From CAZEAC01 sp964510065 (GTDB taxonomy: Bacteria; Bdellovibrionota_C; UBA2361; CAIXSY01), in contig CAZEAC010000086.1 of assembly GCA_964510065.1 (NCBI GenBank), forward strand, positions 1-19,421: a stretch of DNA of 19,421 nucleotides, in the 5' to 3' direction. Made by a program: the position numbers and the translations under genes. Below are positions 7,282-14,723 of the stretch, in pieces (the first letter of the stretch is position 1; each line of letters begins with the position of its first letter). The notes beneath the pieces were generated by a model that had not been told where the DNA came from, ran no database searches, and saw only the letters and a program-made list of their open reading frames with translations.

Positions 7282-8528
7282 TTATCCCCGACCTTTCGCG
7301 TCATAAACTGTGCGCGCACCTCTCTCTCGTCAAACTTCCCTTTGAATGGCCCGAGATATTCCGCGCCATGTAATAGCTCCTTCCTCTCCCAGCTATAGCT
7401 ATAGTGTAGAACATTACCGCGATGAGCAACTCTTTCACTCGCCTCTGGCTTCGCCGGTCCGGCAATGTAACACTTAAAGCCGCCCTGATTGCCGAGCTGT
7501 CGCACCACGATATCGATCTCTCCAGGTTTCCATTCTTCGCGCTTTCCGTCAGTACATTTCTCAATCTGCACGCGGACCAAGGCAGGAAGCGGCAGATCTC
7601 GAAGTGTTGCGGATCGAATCTTATCACCAGGACTAAACTGTTTTGGCTGTCGCGGCGGCTTCGGCTCTGATTTTTTCGGTTCAGGCATCGGAGCTAGACC
7701 GCGCCTTTCCAAAACCGATAGTACCTCATCAATAAGCTCGTTGTTACGCTCGGCGCGTGTCGCGGAGAATGTCGCCTTGTAGCTTCCCTCCTTCTCCATC
7801 TCTTCATCATCTTCGCGAATTTCGTCCGCTACATCGGCGAAGCTGTTAAGTACCCGCCCCAACTCCCAACTCTCATGCCAACGATTACCAAGAAGCTGGT
7901 CACAGATCATGTTTAATTGATCGGTCTTCCACCCGTATTCTTTGGCGAAAAGTCCTTTACCCGGATATTTATATTTCGGATTCGCCTGCTCGCCATTATC
8001 GCGCAAAAAGCGCACAAAAGCCGAACGACCCCAACTTTTTGGCGTCGTTTTAAGTGCCGACATGAGTGTATGTAGGTCACGTCTATTCTCGGGAGTGTTC
8101 GCCCTTTCTATATCAACAATAACTCTCGCCTCGGCTGAATGCGAGAAAATCCACCCAAGCGGATATTGCTTTGTCCCTCGTTCGGCGACCATGAGTAGCA
8201 GCGCGTCGGTAAACTCACCAACCCGCTGCAAGACTCTCTGCTTTACCAGGGCAAGCTCTTCAAGCTTAATCGCCTTCTCTTCTGCATAATACTTCGATTC
8301 AAGGTAGGTACCTCCTTTTCGGTGCTCTGCCTCTAAGTCCTTAAGACGCCCTTCCCACGACTTGATTTCAGCATCGGAAAGAAGAGGGGTACCTGGAGCA
8401 GGTACACCCGCCGAAATTGATGTTTGGCGAAGGTTGACTTTGCCTGATTGGCCCGCTTTCTTTTTCTCTCTTGTTGGTCGGGACGAATTTTCCCCGTGCG
8501 GGGCAGAATCGGTATTTGGCGTTAACAA
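7275..8528 (-). CDS. Unknown protein, longer paralog with extra C-terminal domain
   Basis: This 417-residue protein is not recognised. The start is TTG at 8528 with a GTGAGG ribosome site a few bases upstream; no ATG is available nearby. The order is a basic low-complexity tail (1-45), a charged helical or coiled stretch (50-100), a conserved core shared with the downstream paralog (about 105-215), an acidic patch (DDEEMEKE, 240-247), a Pro/Lys-rich linker (280-298), and a C-terminal domain (about 299-417) missing from the paralog. That domain has alternating beta-like strands starting at FSPGDKI. The basic tail and Pro/Lys linker would suit nucleic-acid binding, but this is inference only. 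It is the first gene of a two-gene minus-strand unit and is divergent from the unknown gene at 8743. Confidence 0.82.
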   Translation of the reverse strand: MLTPNTDSAPHGENSSRPTREKKKAGQSGKVNLRQTSISAGVPAPGTPLLSDAEIKSWEGRLKDLEAEHRKGGTYLESKYYAEEKAIKLEELALVKQRVLQRVGEFTDALLLMVAERGTKQYPLGWIFSHSAEARVIVDIERANTPENRRDLHTLMSALKTTPKSWGRSAFVRFLRDNGEQANPKYKYPGKGLFAKEYGWKTDQLNMICDQLLGNRWHESWELGRVLNSFADVADEIREDDEEMEKEGSYKATFSATRAERNNELIDEVLSVLERRGLAPMPEPKKSEPKPPRQPKQFSPGDKIRSATLRDLPLPALVRVQIEKCTDGKREEWKPGEIDIVVRQLGNQGGFKCYIAGPAKPEASERVAHRGNVLHYSYSWERKELLHGAEYLGPFKGKFDEREVRAQFMTRKVGDKW

Positions 8529-8742
8529 TGGAACCTCACTAAACGACTAAAGTTCGGCAGCAAGAATCATCCAATGCCGGTCAGTAGTCAATAATTTCCT
8601 TCAACAGCGCTCCCCATTACCTCTCTTGCAGCTACAACTCTAAGCAGCCTGCACGCCGCACCGCGATATCTACGTTCAAACTTGAGTAAGGGTAGTGCTT
8701 ATTCTATGCTGCCCGTTGACTACTACGTTTGGTGGAGGATGT

Positions 8743-9558
8743 ATGTCCGCTGATTATTTTGTCCATTGGAAAGCGGGCACAAGAGCTCCGACCTTTTCGA
8801 CCCTACGAAAGATTGCTGCGAACTACTTAAACTTTTCCGAAGAGAGTTTGCCGCGCCTCTCTCCGCAGGAAAACCTCACCTATTTCAAATCAAAACAAGG
8901 CATATTTCGACTACCAGGGCAGCCAAGCGACCCATTTAGGCGCCAGCCTGAGATTCTTGGGCAACGATATCGCGACAGAAGCGAAATCTATCGAGATTCT
9001 CGATGGGTTGAGCTTTGGGTCAATCCGGGACGTAGTAGCGTGGATTGCCTTACTCGATCACAAGATCCCTTCACCAATGATATTACACTCGGCCTTACAA
9101 GAGTGTATGCAGCTGCATTTCGCGCCGCGCCAGACAGCGAGGTGCGCTCTGCGCTCAAAGAAACTTTTCACCTGCGTTCACCGTTTCTGCGCCCTCCTGA
9201 TCTTTCAGTCGCGACGTTTGCTGCGCCAAGCTTTTTGCAGTTAGCTCGCCTTGTTGAAGACTACGTCGGAGAGAAGAAATGGGTGCATCGGCATCGTGGC
9301 GACGGCGGCCGCGGAACTCGTGCTATCAGCATAGAGCTTCCGGGCACTCCACGTTGCGCACTAGAACAGGCAAAACGGGCTCCAGGCTATGATCGTGTCG
9401 CAGTCAAAAAGCTCGCTAACTCCCGACTTATTAGTTTGGTTTGGAAAGAAAACGGAAAGCAGGTGTTCGTCGACGCGAAGGATCAAGATCAGCTTACCAA
9501 TTCCGTCGCATTTGGCTTCGCGGCGAGCGCCGCCCGATTCTTTAATTGTACCAAATAG
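8743..9558 (+). CDS. Unknown soluble protein, divergent from the paralog pair
   Basis: This 271-residue protein is not recognised. The ATG at 8743 is preferred because GGAGG at 8734-8738 is correctly spaced; the frame opens earlier at GTG 8695, but that upstream part is Cys/Thr-rich and unconvincing. The protein is rich in Arg and aromatic residues and has no signal peptide or membrane segment. A stretch at about 75-90 (ILGQRYRDRSEIYRD) is strongly charged, and the C-terminus has a GFAASAARFF helix. A basic loop (HRHRGDGGRG) lies at about 183-192. Together with the divergent pair it forms a three-gene block with a shared 214-base promoter region (8529-8742). That arrangement is consistent with, but does not prove, a functional module. 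Confidence 0.75.
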   Translation: MSADYFVHWKAGTRAPTFSTLRKIAANYLNFSEESLPRLSPQENLTYFKSKQGIFRLPGQPSDPFRRQPEILGQRYRDRSEIYRDSRWVELWVNPGRSSVDCLTRSQDPFTNDITLGLTRVYAAAFRAAPDSEVRSALKETFHLRSPFLRPPDLSVATFAAPSFLQLARLVEDYVGEKKWVHRHRGDGGRGTRAISIELPGTPRCALEQAKRAPGYDRVAVKKLANSRLISLVWKENGKQVFVDAKDQDQLTNSVAFGFAASAARFFNCTK

Positions 9559-9598
9559 CAGAGTACTGTGAGCAAAGCATCGTCAATGGCACACTGCC

Positions 9599-10453
9599 TC
9601 ACGCAGCCGGCGACCGGCGCATTCCTATCCGCGAGAGTCCCCAATGAAACACTCCGCCAATCGCGATTAGCCCCGCTGCAACCGCTGCGACTTTTGACCC
9701 GGCACTCGCCTGGATTAAAGAAAGCATAGTAGACGCGCCAGCGAGGGTAGTCGCTGCGGCCACGTAAAGCAGCCCATCATTGAGGCCGAATCCGCTGCGC
9801 GATTGCTCCGGAGCTTTCCGCGGTTCGAGAATTACTTTCTTTTCAGCGGCAACTGGAGCCGCCTGTGTGGTCGGAACAGGTACGGAGACTCTTCGTGACA
9901 CCACGCTCGGCGCCGGCACAGCTGCTGGCGAACTCTTAGGCGCCTGAACAGCGGGAGCAATCCTAAGGCCCGCTTCAATGACCGAGCTATTCAAATTCTG
10001 ATTTAGTAGCCTCACTTCCAAAACATCGCCGGTATCCGAAAAGAGAAACATCGTCGGCACTTTCGAATCAAGCCGCATCTGCTCCCGCGCCGATCCCTGA
10101 AGCAGCAGCTTCTCGGACCCGCGAAGGCAACCGCCAATCGCATCACCCTGCTTAATCTCTTTGCTGGCCCCGGATACACGCACGAGATGTCCTAACACGC
10201 TCGGAGAGCTCACTGCGCGAACGCCGCCGCTTGAAACTACTTCGATATCGGAAGCACTGACATGTATCTTTTCGCCTGGCTGCTTGGAGAGAAATAGAAT
10301 ATGACCGCTGAACTCCGGCGAGTTCGTGGCAACGTTATGTGGAGGAAGGGTCGGAGGGGGCGGGTTGGGTCCGCCACCTTTCAGAGCAAGCGGTATCCGC
10401 ACGGTTTTACTCTTATCGCCGCCGGGAAGTCTTGGAGATTCAATATTTTGCAT
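9599..10453 (-). CDS. Unknown proline-rich protein with two C-terminal membrane segments
   Basis: The 284-residue product starts at ATG 10453, preceded by a strong GAGGAGG ribosome site. The in-frame codon at 10507 lies upstream of that site and was not chosen. The N-terminal tail contains a Pro run (GGGPNPPPP, about 27-35). A beta-rich middle follows (about 45-170) with repeated short hydrophobic strands around VSGASKEIKQGDAIGG. Then comes a Pro/Ala/Val-rich linker (about 170-220) and two hydrophobic segments (about 228-250 and 255-277). The topology suggests a cytoplasmic or periplasmic domain tethered by a C-terminal hairpin. No family was recognised. It ends 40 bases from the convergent unknown gene, and that gap holds nothing obvious. 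Confidence 0.72.
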   Translation of the reverse strand: MQNIESPRLPGGDKSKTVRIPLALKGGGPNPPPPTLPPHNVATNSPEFSGHILFLSKQPGEKIHVSASDIEVVSSGGVRAVSSPSVLGHLVRVSGASKEIKQGDAIGGCLRGSEKLLLQGSAREQMRLDSKVPTMFLFSDTGDVLEVRLLNQNLNSSVIEAGLRIAPAVQAPKSSPAAVPAPSVVSRRVSVPVPTTQAAPVAAEKKVILEPRKAPEQSRSGFGLNDGLLYVAAATTLAGASTMLSLIQASAGSKVAAVAAGLIAIGGVFHWGLSRIGMRRSPAA

Positions 10454-10551
10454 GGCTCCTCCTCTAGTAAGCCGTCCAGAAGGGAAAAGAGTTTCTGGAC
10501 GAGGCACTAGTACACTCTAACCGAAGTAACCTTTCCTTCCCTCGCCTCCAT

Positions 10552-10602
10552 CTCTGCGACTCTGTGGTTTATTCTTCTTAATAAAACCACAGAGTCACAG
10601 AG
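10552..10602. repeat. Imperfect palindrome, CTCTGTGGTTT/AAACCACAGAG repeat family, copy 1
   Basis: Arms of 19 bases (CTCTGCGACTCTGTGGTTT at 10552-10570, inverse at 10584-10602) pair with one mismatch around a 13-base AT-rich loop. Weaker pairing continues outward (CTTTCC with GGAAAG). It lies between divergent genes, so it is not a terminator for either of them. A close relative is at 12341-12406. Confidence 0.75.
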
Positions 10603-10703
10603 CTAGGAAAGTAAGAGTATTTCGCTTACAGCATACGCCTATTTTTCATAATAATGAACAGAGAAATTTAAGCAACAAACCTCCTTTTTTCTCGAACAAG
10701 CAG

Positions 10704-11498
10704 ATGATGAAAAGCTTAATTACAGACACTGCTAGGCTTCTTTTTCCTTGTTTCTGCGTGCTTTGTAAGCGCCCACTCGCGGGAAAGATACTCTGCTGCC
10801 GATGCACTCCGCCTTCGATTCTGGACGAGTCCGAGCAGCGCTGCATTCGCTGCTTCTCACCCGGACAAAGCTTTGACGCAAGCCACACCTGCGAACTCTG
10901 TCGAATGTACCCCTCTCCTTTTCAAGAAATTCGCTACTTCTGGGAATATGAGGGGCGCGCCAAGGAGCTCATTAGCTACTTCAAGTACAAACCTAGCGTG
11001 GCTGTCTGTGGGCTTGCTATCTCAAAAATCGATACTACCTCTGCGCTACACTTCTTAGATGCCAATTTTGATCTCATTGTCCCAATCCCCGCCACTGCAT
11101 GGTCGATACTCACGCGCGGCTTTGCTCCATGTGATCTTATTGGACGCACGCTCGCGTCGCGGGTCTTTCCAGGCGCACGTTTTTCAAGACGAATACTAAG
11201 AAACTGCAAACGCCGAAGGCCACAAGCTTCACTTCTTCCCGCCAAACGTTTTGGAAATGTGCGGAATAGCTTTGCCGCAGCAAAAGCCGTACAGGGAGCG
11301 CGAGTGCTACTCGTAGATGATGTGATGACTACAGGCGCTACCAGTTCGTCAGCCGCGAAAGCACTCCTTGATGCCGGTGCAGCGACGGTATCCCTTTTTG
11401 TGCTTGCGCGCTCTGCTACTTTTCAAAGGTTTCGCGCAAAACTCTCGGCCTGCCACACCAATCCCTCGACCGGTAAAGCTGGCGTACTTTGCAATTAG
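10704..11498 (+). CDS. comF: ComF-family phosphoribosyltransferase-like protein
   Basis: ComF proteins are cytoplasmic and needed for natural transformation in several bacteria; the fold is a PRTase with an N-terminal zinc finger. Here cysteine pairs occur at CVLC (18-21), CCRC (31-34), CIRC (47-50) and CELC (63-66), and the PRPP-binding loop is VLLVDDVMTTGAT (201-213). The IVPIPAT segment at 125-131 and the basic run near 165-173 followed by P-QASL are also typical of the family. The length of 264 residues is slightly above the usual 230-250. ATG 10704 is followed by a second ATG at 10707, and the ribosome site is weak. The gene ends 27 bases before mazG and the two may be cotranscribed. No competence or DNA-uptake genes besides the distant GspE-REC gene are in view. 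Confidence 0.92.
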   Translation: MMKSLITDTARLLFPCFCVLCKRPLAGKILCCRCTPPSILDESEQRCIRCFSPGQSFDASHTCELCRMYPSPFQEIRYFWEYEGRAKELISYFKYKPSVAVCGLAISKIDTTSALHFLDANFDLIVPIPATAWSILTRGFAPCDLIGRTLASRVFPGARFSRRILRNCKRRRPQASLLPAKRFGNVRNSFAAAKAVQGARVLLVDDVMTTGATSSSAAKALLDAGAATVSLFVLARSATFQRFRAKLSACHTNPSTGKAGVLCN

Positions 11499-11525
11499 GG
11501 GCATACTTGGCTATACAACTGGGCC

Positions 11526-12317
11526 ATGCAAGACAGCACTCAAGCCCCCGCCCTCTTTCAGAAGCTAATACAGATCGTCGCCGACCTCCGCGATCCGAAA
11601 CATGGATGCCCGTGGGATCGTGAACAAAATCACAAAACGCTCAAGCCTTACCTCATCGAAGAGTCATACGAAGTTCTTGATGCAATCGATCTAAATCCGG
11701 AGAAGATTCCGGACGAGCTTGGTGATGTGCTCTTACAAGTTATGCTGCATAGCCAGATTGCCTCGGAGGAAAAGCGTTTTTCAGTTGCAGACGTTATTAA
11801 GGCGGTGTCAGATAAGATGATTCAGCGCCACCCACATGTGTTCGGCGATCTATCGCTCTCTACCTCTAAGGAAGTTTTGCAAAACTGGGAGAAACTTAAA
11901 CAGAAAGAGCGAAGCCCCGAACACAGCGCGCTTGATGGCGTGCCGCGCGGCATGCCGGCGCTTCTTCGCGCCCAACGTACCGGAGAGAAGGCCGCACGAA
12001 TTGGATTTGAGTGGCGCTCAGTCGAAGAGGTCCGAGATAAGGTTGCCGAAGAGCTTGGTGAGTTTCTCGAGGTTGCCTGCGATAAGAATCAAGATCGCGC
12101 CCATGCCGAAGAGGAATTTGGAGATATTCTTTTTGCCCTGACTCAACTCGCGCGAAGACTTGACTACAACTCAGAAGATCTGTTGCAGCGCGCTACTGAC
12201 AAATTTACCCGCCGCTTTAAAGAAATGGAACGGCGTGCGGGACCTAATCCCGAGGCACTTGGGCTCGAGAAGCTTGATGCGATATGGGAGGAGATAAAGC
12301 GGGACGAGAAGGCGTAA
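11526..12317 (+). CDS. mazG: MazG nucleoside triphosphate pyrophosphohydrolase
   Basis: This cytoplasmic all-alpha NTP pyrophosphatase hydrolyses (d)NTPs to monophosphates and pyrophosphate, clearing abnormal nucleotides and tempering stringent-response signalling. The 263-residue length matches the full two-domain MazG. The hallmark DPKHGCPWDREQ-H-TL segment is at 23-39, the metal-binding EE--E motif at 45-49 (LIEESYEV) and its partner DELGD at 63-67. A second MazG-like half follows at about 150-235, with VAEELGEFLEV and EEEFGDILFAL. The N-terminal half keeps the same acidic residues, so both halves look intact. A palindromic repeat follows 24 bases after the stop. Confidence 0.94.
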   Translation: MQDSTQAPALFQKLIQIVADLRDPKHGCPWDREQNHKTLKPYLIEESYEVLDAIDLNPEKIPDELGDVLLQVMLHSQIASEEKRFSVADVIKAVSDKMIQRHPHVFGDLSLSTSKEVLQNWEKLKQKERSPEHSALDGVPRGMPALLRAQRTGEKAARIGFEWRSVEEVRDKVAEELGEFLEVACDKNQDRAHAEEEFGDILFALTQLARRLDYNSEDLLQRATDKFTRRFKEMERRAGPNPEALGLEKLDAIWEEIKRDEKA

Positions 12318-12340
12318 TTACTCATTAACTCCGGGTATTC

Positions 12341-12406
12341 TTTCCCTCACTCTGTGTCTCTGTGGTTTAAACACTTTTAAAACCACAGAGGTCACCGAGT
12401 TAGGAA
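12341..12406. repeat. Imperfect palindrome, CTCTGTGGTTT/AAACCACAGAG repeat family, copy 2
   Basis: The left arm (TTTCCCTCACTCTGTGTCTC, then TGTGGTTT; 12341-12368) pairs with the right arm (12380-12406, starting AAACCACAGAG) with several mismatches and one unpaired base. The inner 11 bases match copy 1 at 10552-10602. It follows mazG and could form a hairpin in its transcript, but there is no T-run directly after the stem. Confidence 0.72.
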
Positions 12407-12496
12407 AAGATTCCTTAGAGAACAAAGGGATCAATACACAATTACATATTCTTCACCTAATTGCCCAAATTGATTCAGTTTTCAGTTTAAGCATCG

Positions 12497-12526
12497 TTCA
12501 CATGCCTTACGCCAATAACCTATGAT
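12497..12526 (+). promoter_or_regulatory. Sigma-70-like promoter of the peptidoglycan-binding gene
   Basis: TTCACA (12497-12502, five of six to consensus), an 18-base spacer and TATGAT (12521-12526, five of six) lie ahead of the ATG at 12561. The predicted start at about 12533 would leave a leader of nearly 30 bases containing GGAG at 12551-12554, six bases before the ATG. Confidence 0.6.
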
Positions 12527-12560
12527 AGAATAGCTACTTTAACTTTTGCTGGAGTGACCG

Positions 12561-13271
12561 ATGTTTAGCCGTAGAACTAAGGCTGTAGCCGCCCTTGCTG
12601 CCACACTCCTTACACAACAACCTCATGCTGCAGGGCAGACAGATCGCTCGACATCGCCACATTCGCACCCGGCAGCGGAGAAGCAGCCCGGCACCCAGGC
12701 TCAGAAAAAACTCGAGGTATCTCTCAATCAGGAACAGGCAAATGCTCTCGTCGAGATACTTTCCGGACGTATCGTAAAGCGAGGTGAACATGGCCCGCAG
12801 GTCGAAGTTGTACAGAAGCTCTTGGGAGTAAAAGTTGATCGGGACTATCGAGATAAGCTGGCTAAATCGCTCAAGGAATTCCAAATCTCCGCTGGCCTCC
12901 GTCTCACCGCCGAGACTGAGTTTTCAACGGCCACAATTGCCAGGCTTGCCGCCGCTCGATCTATTACAGTTACGGGAGATACAAATCTCACCGCAAAGCT
13001 TGCGACAGTGATGCCGTTACTTACAATTATCGGATCAAACAACCATATTGAAACTCCGATGCGTGGAGAGAAAGTGCGCGCCGCGCAGATAATATTTAAG
13101 GCCCTGGGCTACCACATTGGTGATGTCGATGGCGCGGCAGGTCAGCTATTTTCCAATGCTGTCCAAGCGTACAAACAAAATCGTAAGATTCCTATGGACT
13201 CCATGAATGCACTCTGGATCGGCGATACTACTGCGCGATCATTGGTGCAGGACTATTTGAAGCTTCGCTAA
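12561..13271 (+). CDS. Secreted protein with two peptidoglycan-binding-like (PG_binding_1) repeats
   Basis: This 236-residue protein has a basic N-terminus followed by an Ala-rich export signal (about 6-24), then a His/Pro/Ser-rich linker. Two modules resemble the peptidoglycan-binding three-helix fold. The first is at about 72-128 (KRGEHGPQVEVVQKLLG, then SLKEFQ and T-AET-F--ATIA-L). The second is at about 166-230 (RGEKVRAAQIIFKALGY, then G-VDGAAG and AVQAYKQ). The second keeps the diagnostic DG--G turn. No hydrolase domain is attached, so it probably anchors to or senses the cell wall. A good promoter and ribosome site precede it. Its last 44 bases overlap the 3' end of the convergent phosphatase-fold gene. 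Confidence 0.8.
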   Translation: MFSRRTKAVAALAATLLTQQPHAAGQTDRSTSPHSHPAAEKQPGTQAQKKLEVSLNQEQANALVEILSGRIVKRGEHGPQVEVVQKLLGVKVDRDYRDKLAKSLKEFQISAGLRLTAETEFSTATIARLAAARSITVTGDTNLTAKLATVMPLLTIIGSNNHIETPMRGEKVRAAQIIFKALGYHIGDVDGAAGQLFSNAVQAYKQNRKIPMDSMNALWIGDTTARSLVQDYLKLR

Positions 13272-14277
13272 TTCGAAAGCGCACAAAAATTGGAAAGTGA
13301 TCTGAGCCATGGGAATCGAGCTTCTGTACAGACTCGCGTTCGATATGACCACGATAAAAGATATGATCGATTTGAAATCGGAGCAGCGAATTAAAAGCAT
13401 TCCAGGTACGAAATAGCCCTTCACCATAGAGGACGTGGCGCAGGCCGCCTGTCTTCTCAAACAGCTGATAATAGGGTGAGTGCGGCGTCGCATTCATATC
13501 CGCAACTGCGAGGAAGTTGGGGCTATCATGCCGAAACATCGTTGCGATGCGGCGCACGATGCGTTTGTTCTTTTCAAGCGCGCGCGAAGAAACCGGTGGA
13601 GTTACATGAAAGAGTGCCAACGAAAGCGGAGTAGCCATTCCCAGATCGAGCGCGGCAATTATCGCCGGCGGCACATCCATCCCGATGTCCGTTAAAGGCT
13701 CATTGATAAATTTAAATTTTGAATATAGCGCTAAGCCAAAATCATCGTCGCGTGGCACTTCGCTCGAATAGGGATACCGTGAGCGAAAATCTAGAACGCC
13801 CTGCAAAGCGGCTGACCTGACTTCAAGAAGCGCGACAATATCCGGTTCTCGCGTCTGTATTTCCGAAACTAGCGCCTGCATTGTCTTATTGCCAGAATAG
13901 AGATTGGCATAGAGCAGCGTAAAAGTTCGGCAACTAGAACAGGGCTTTTCATCGTCGAAATCTACAAGGAACGGTACGAGCGGCGCGAGTTGCCAAATAA
14001 TAAGCGCAATGCCGTAACCGAGAACAAGCCTCCGGCCGCGGTACTTCCCTCTAAAAACGAAAAGTAGCAGCACCACGCTCAGAAGATGGATAAATAGGTA
14101 ATAGCTGCCAAAGTTAGTGTTTATTTCGAGAGGGACATTCAAGCCACCGAGAAGATATGACTGCGGTACCAACGTCAGTAACGAGCCGAGAACGCTGAGC
14201 CAGATAAGCCCAAGGAAAAGTGCTGCCAACTTCGAAGGCTGTGCCTTTGAAGTGTGATCGGAGTCCGCGCTAATCAA
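13228..14277 (-). CDS. Membrane-anchored endonuclease/exonuclease/phosphatase (EEP) fold protein, YafD-like
   Basis: The product is about 349 residues if translation starts at the TTG at 14277, which overlaps the nuoA stop as TTGA; the frame stays open to 14397, but that part lies within nuoA. Three hydrophobic segments come first (about 15-36, 50-70 and 78-98). A metal-dependent EEP domain follows, with the family signatures in order: an Asn strand (LYANLY), the metal-binding Glu (ALLEVR), the catalytic Asp-Asn pair (VADMNATPHSP), QIDHIFY and the final SDHFP. The likely role is hydrolysis of a phosphodiester or phosphate ester at the membrane; the substrate is unknown. Probably it is co-transcribed with tRNA-Arg and nuoA. 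Its 3' end overlaps the convergent gene by 44 bases. Confidence 0.85.
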   Translation of the reverse strand: MISADSDHTSKAQPSKLAALFLGLIWLSVLGSLLTLVPQSYLLGGLNVPLEINTNFGSYYLFIHLLSVVLLLFVFRGKYRGRRLVLGYGIALIIWQLAPLVPFLVDFDDEKPCSSCRTFTLLYANLYSGNKTMQALVSEIQTREPDIVALLEVRSAALQGVLDFRSRYPYSSEVPRDDDFGLALYSKFKFINEPLTDIGMDVPPAIIAALDLGMATPLSLALFHVTPPVSSRALEKNKRIVRRIATMFRHDSPNFLAVADMNATPHSPYYQLFEKTGGLRHVLYGEGLFRTWNAFNSLLRFQIDHIFYRGHIERESVQKLDSHGSDHFPIFVRFRISEASNSPAPMIAQ

Positions 14278-14633
14278 TCGTTCCAGTCCAGCACGCCTTT
14301 GCGCCAGACATAGACGAGGCCGCCAAGGAGGATAACCACAAAAGAGAGCATGGCAAAGTAACCGCTCCAGCCGAGATCCTCGAGCACAAGTGCCCACGGA
14401 TACATAAAAATTACTTCAATATCAAAGAGAATGAATAGCATCGCCACTAAGTAGAAACGCACATTGAAGCGACTATGGCGAACATCGCCGACGCTTACCG
14501 ATCCACACTCGAACGGTAGCTGCTTAGTGACCGACTTGTGTTTCGGTCCAAGCACACTGGCGAGGGTGAGCATCACCACCAAGAATCCGGAAACAATTAG
14601 CATTAATATGATTAGACCAATGTACGGACTCAT
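14274..14633 (-). CDS. nuoA: NADH-quinone oxidoreductase subunit A
   Basis: This 119-residue membrane subunit of respiratory complex I has three membrane helices (about 5-27, 61-82 and 89-109). The conserved loop PFECG is present, as are the RFNVRFYLVAMLFILFDIE region and the FMYPWA motif. ATG 14633 is chosen because GAGGAG lies just upstream; the in-frame codons back to 14654 fall inside the tRNA. No nuoB or other complex I gene follows; instead the EEP-fold gene starts at its stop codon. In most genomes nuoA heads a long operon, so this copy is an orphan, either because the complex I genes are scattered or because it is an extra copy. Its mRNA leader would begin at the 3' end of the tRNA. 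Confidence 0.93.
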   Translation of the reverse strand: MSPYIGLIILMLIVSGFLVVMLTLASVLGPKHKSVTKQLPFECGSVSVGDVRHSRFNVRFYLVAMLFILFDIEVIFMYPWALVLEDLGWSGYFAMLSFVVILLGGLVYVWRKGVLDWND

Positions 14634-14649
14634 CGTTTCTCCTCTTAAG

Positions 14650-14723
14650 CGCACCCGACAGGAATCGAACCTGTGACCCCCCGCTTAGAAGGCGGGTGCT
14701 CTATCCGTCTGAGCTACGGGTGC
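14650..14723 (-). tRNA. tRNA-Arg (anticodon TCT)
   Basis: Read on the minus strand, the acceptor arms GCACCCG and CGGGTGC pair fully. The D-arm contains TAGCTCAGACGGATAGAGCA. The anticodon stem CCCGC/GCGGG encloses the loop CTTCTAA, giving anticodon TCT for AGA codons. The T-arm is ACAGG-TTCGATT-CCTGT. The discriminator base is G and the CCA end is not encoded, because CTTAA follows. It lies 16 bases upstream of the nuoA start codon on the same strand. Confidence 0.96.

Noticed and set aside
14278..14397. N-terminal extension of the EEP-fold protein to 14397
   Set aside because: This part lies wholly inside nuoA in another frame and translates to a Cys/Arg-rich sequence. The TTG overlapping the nuoA stop is a better start.
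14650..14723. tRNA-Arg as the attachment site of an integrated element
   Set aside because: No integrase gene lies nearby and no second copy of the tRNA 3' end was noticed in the window.
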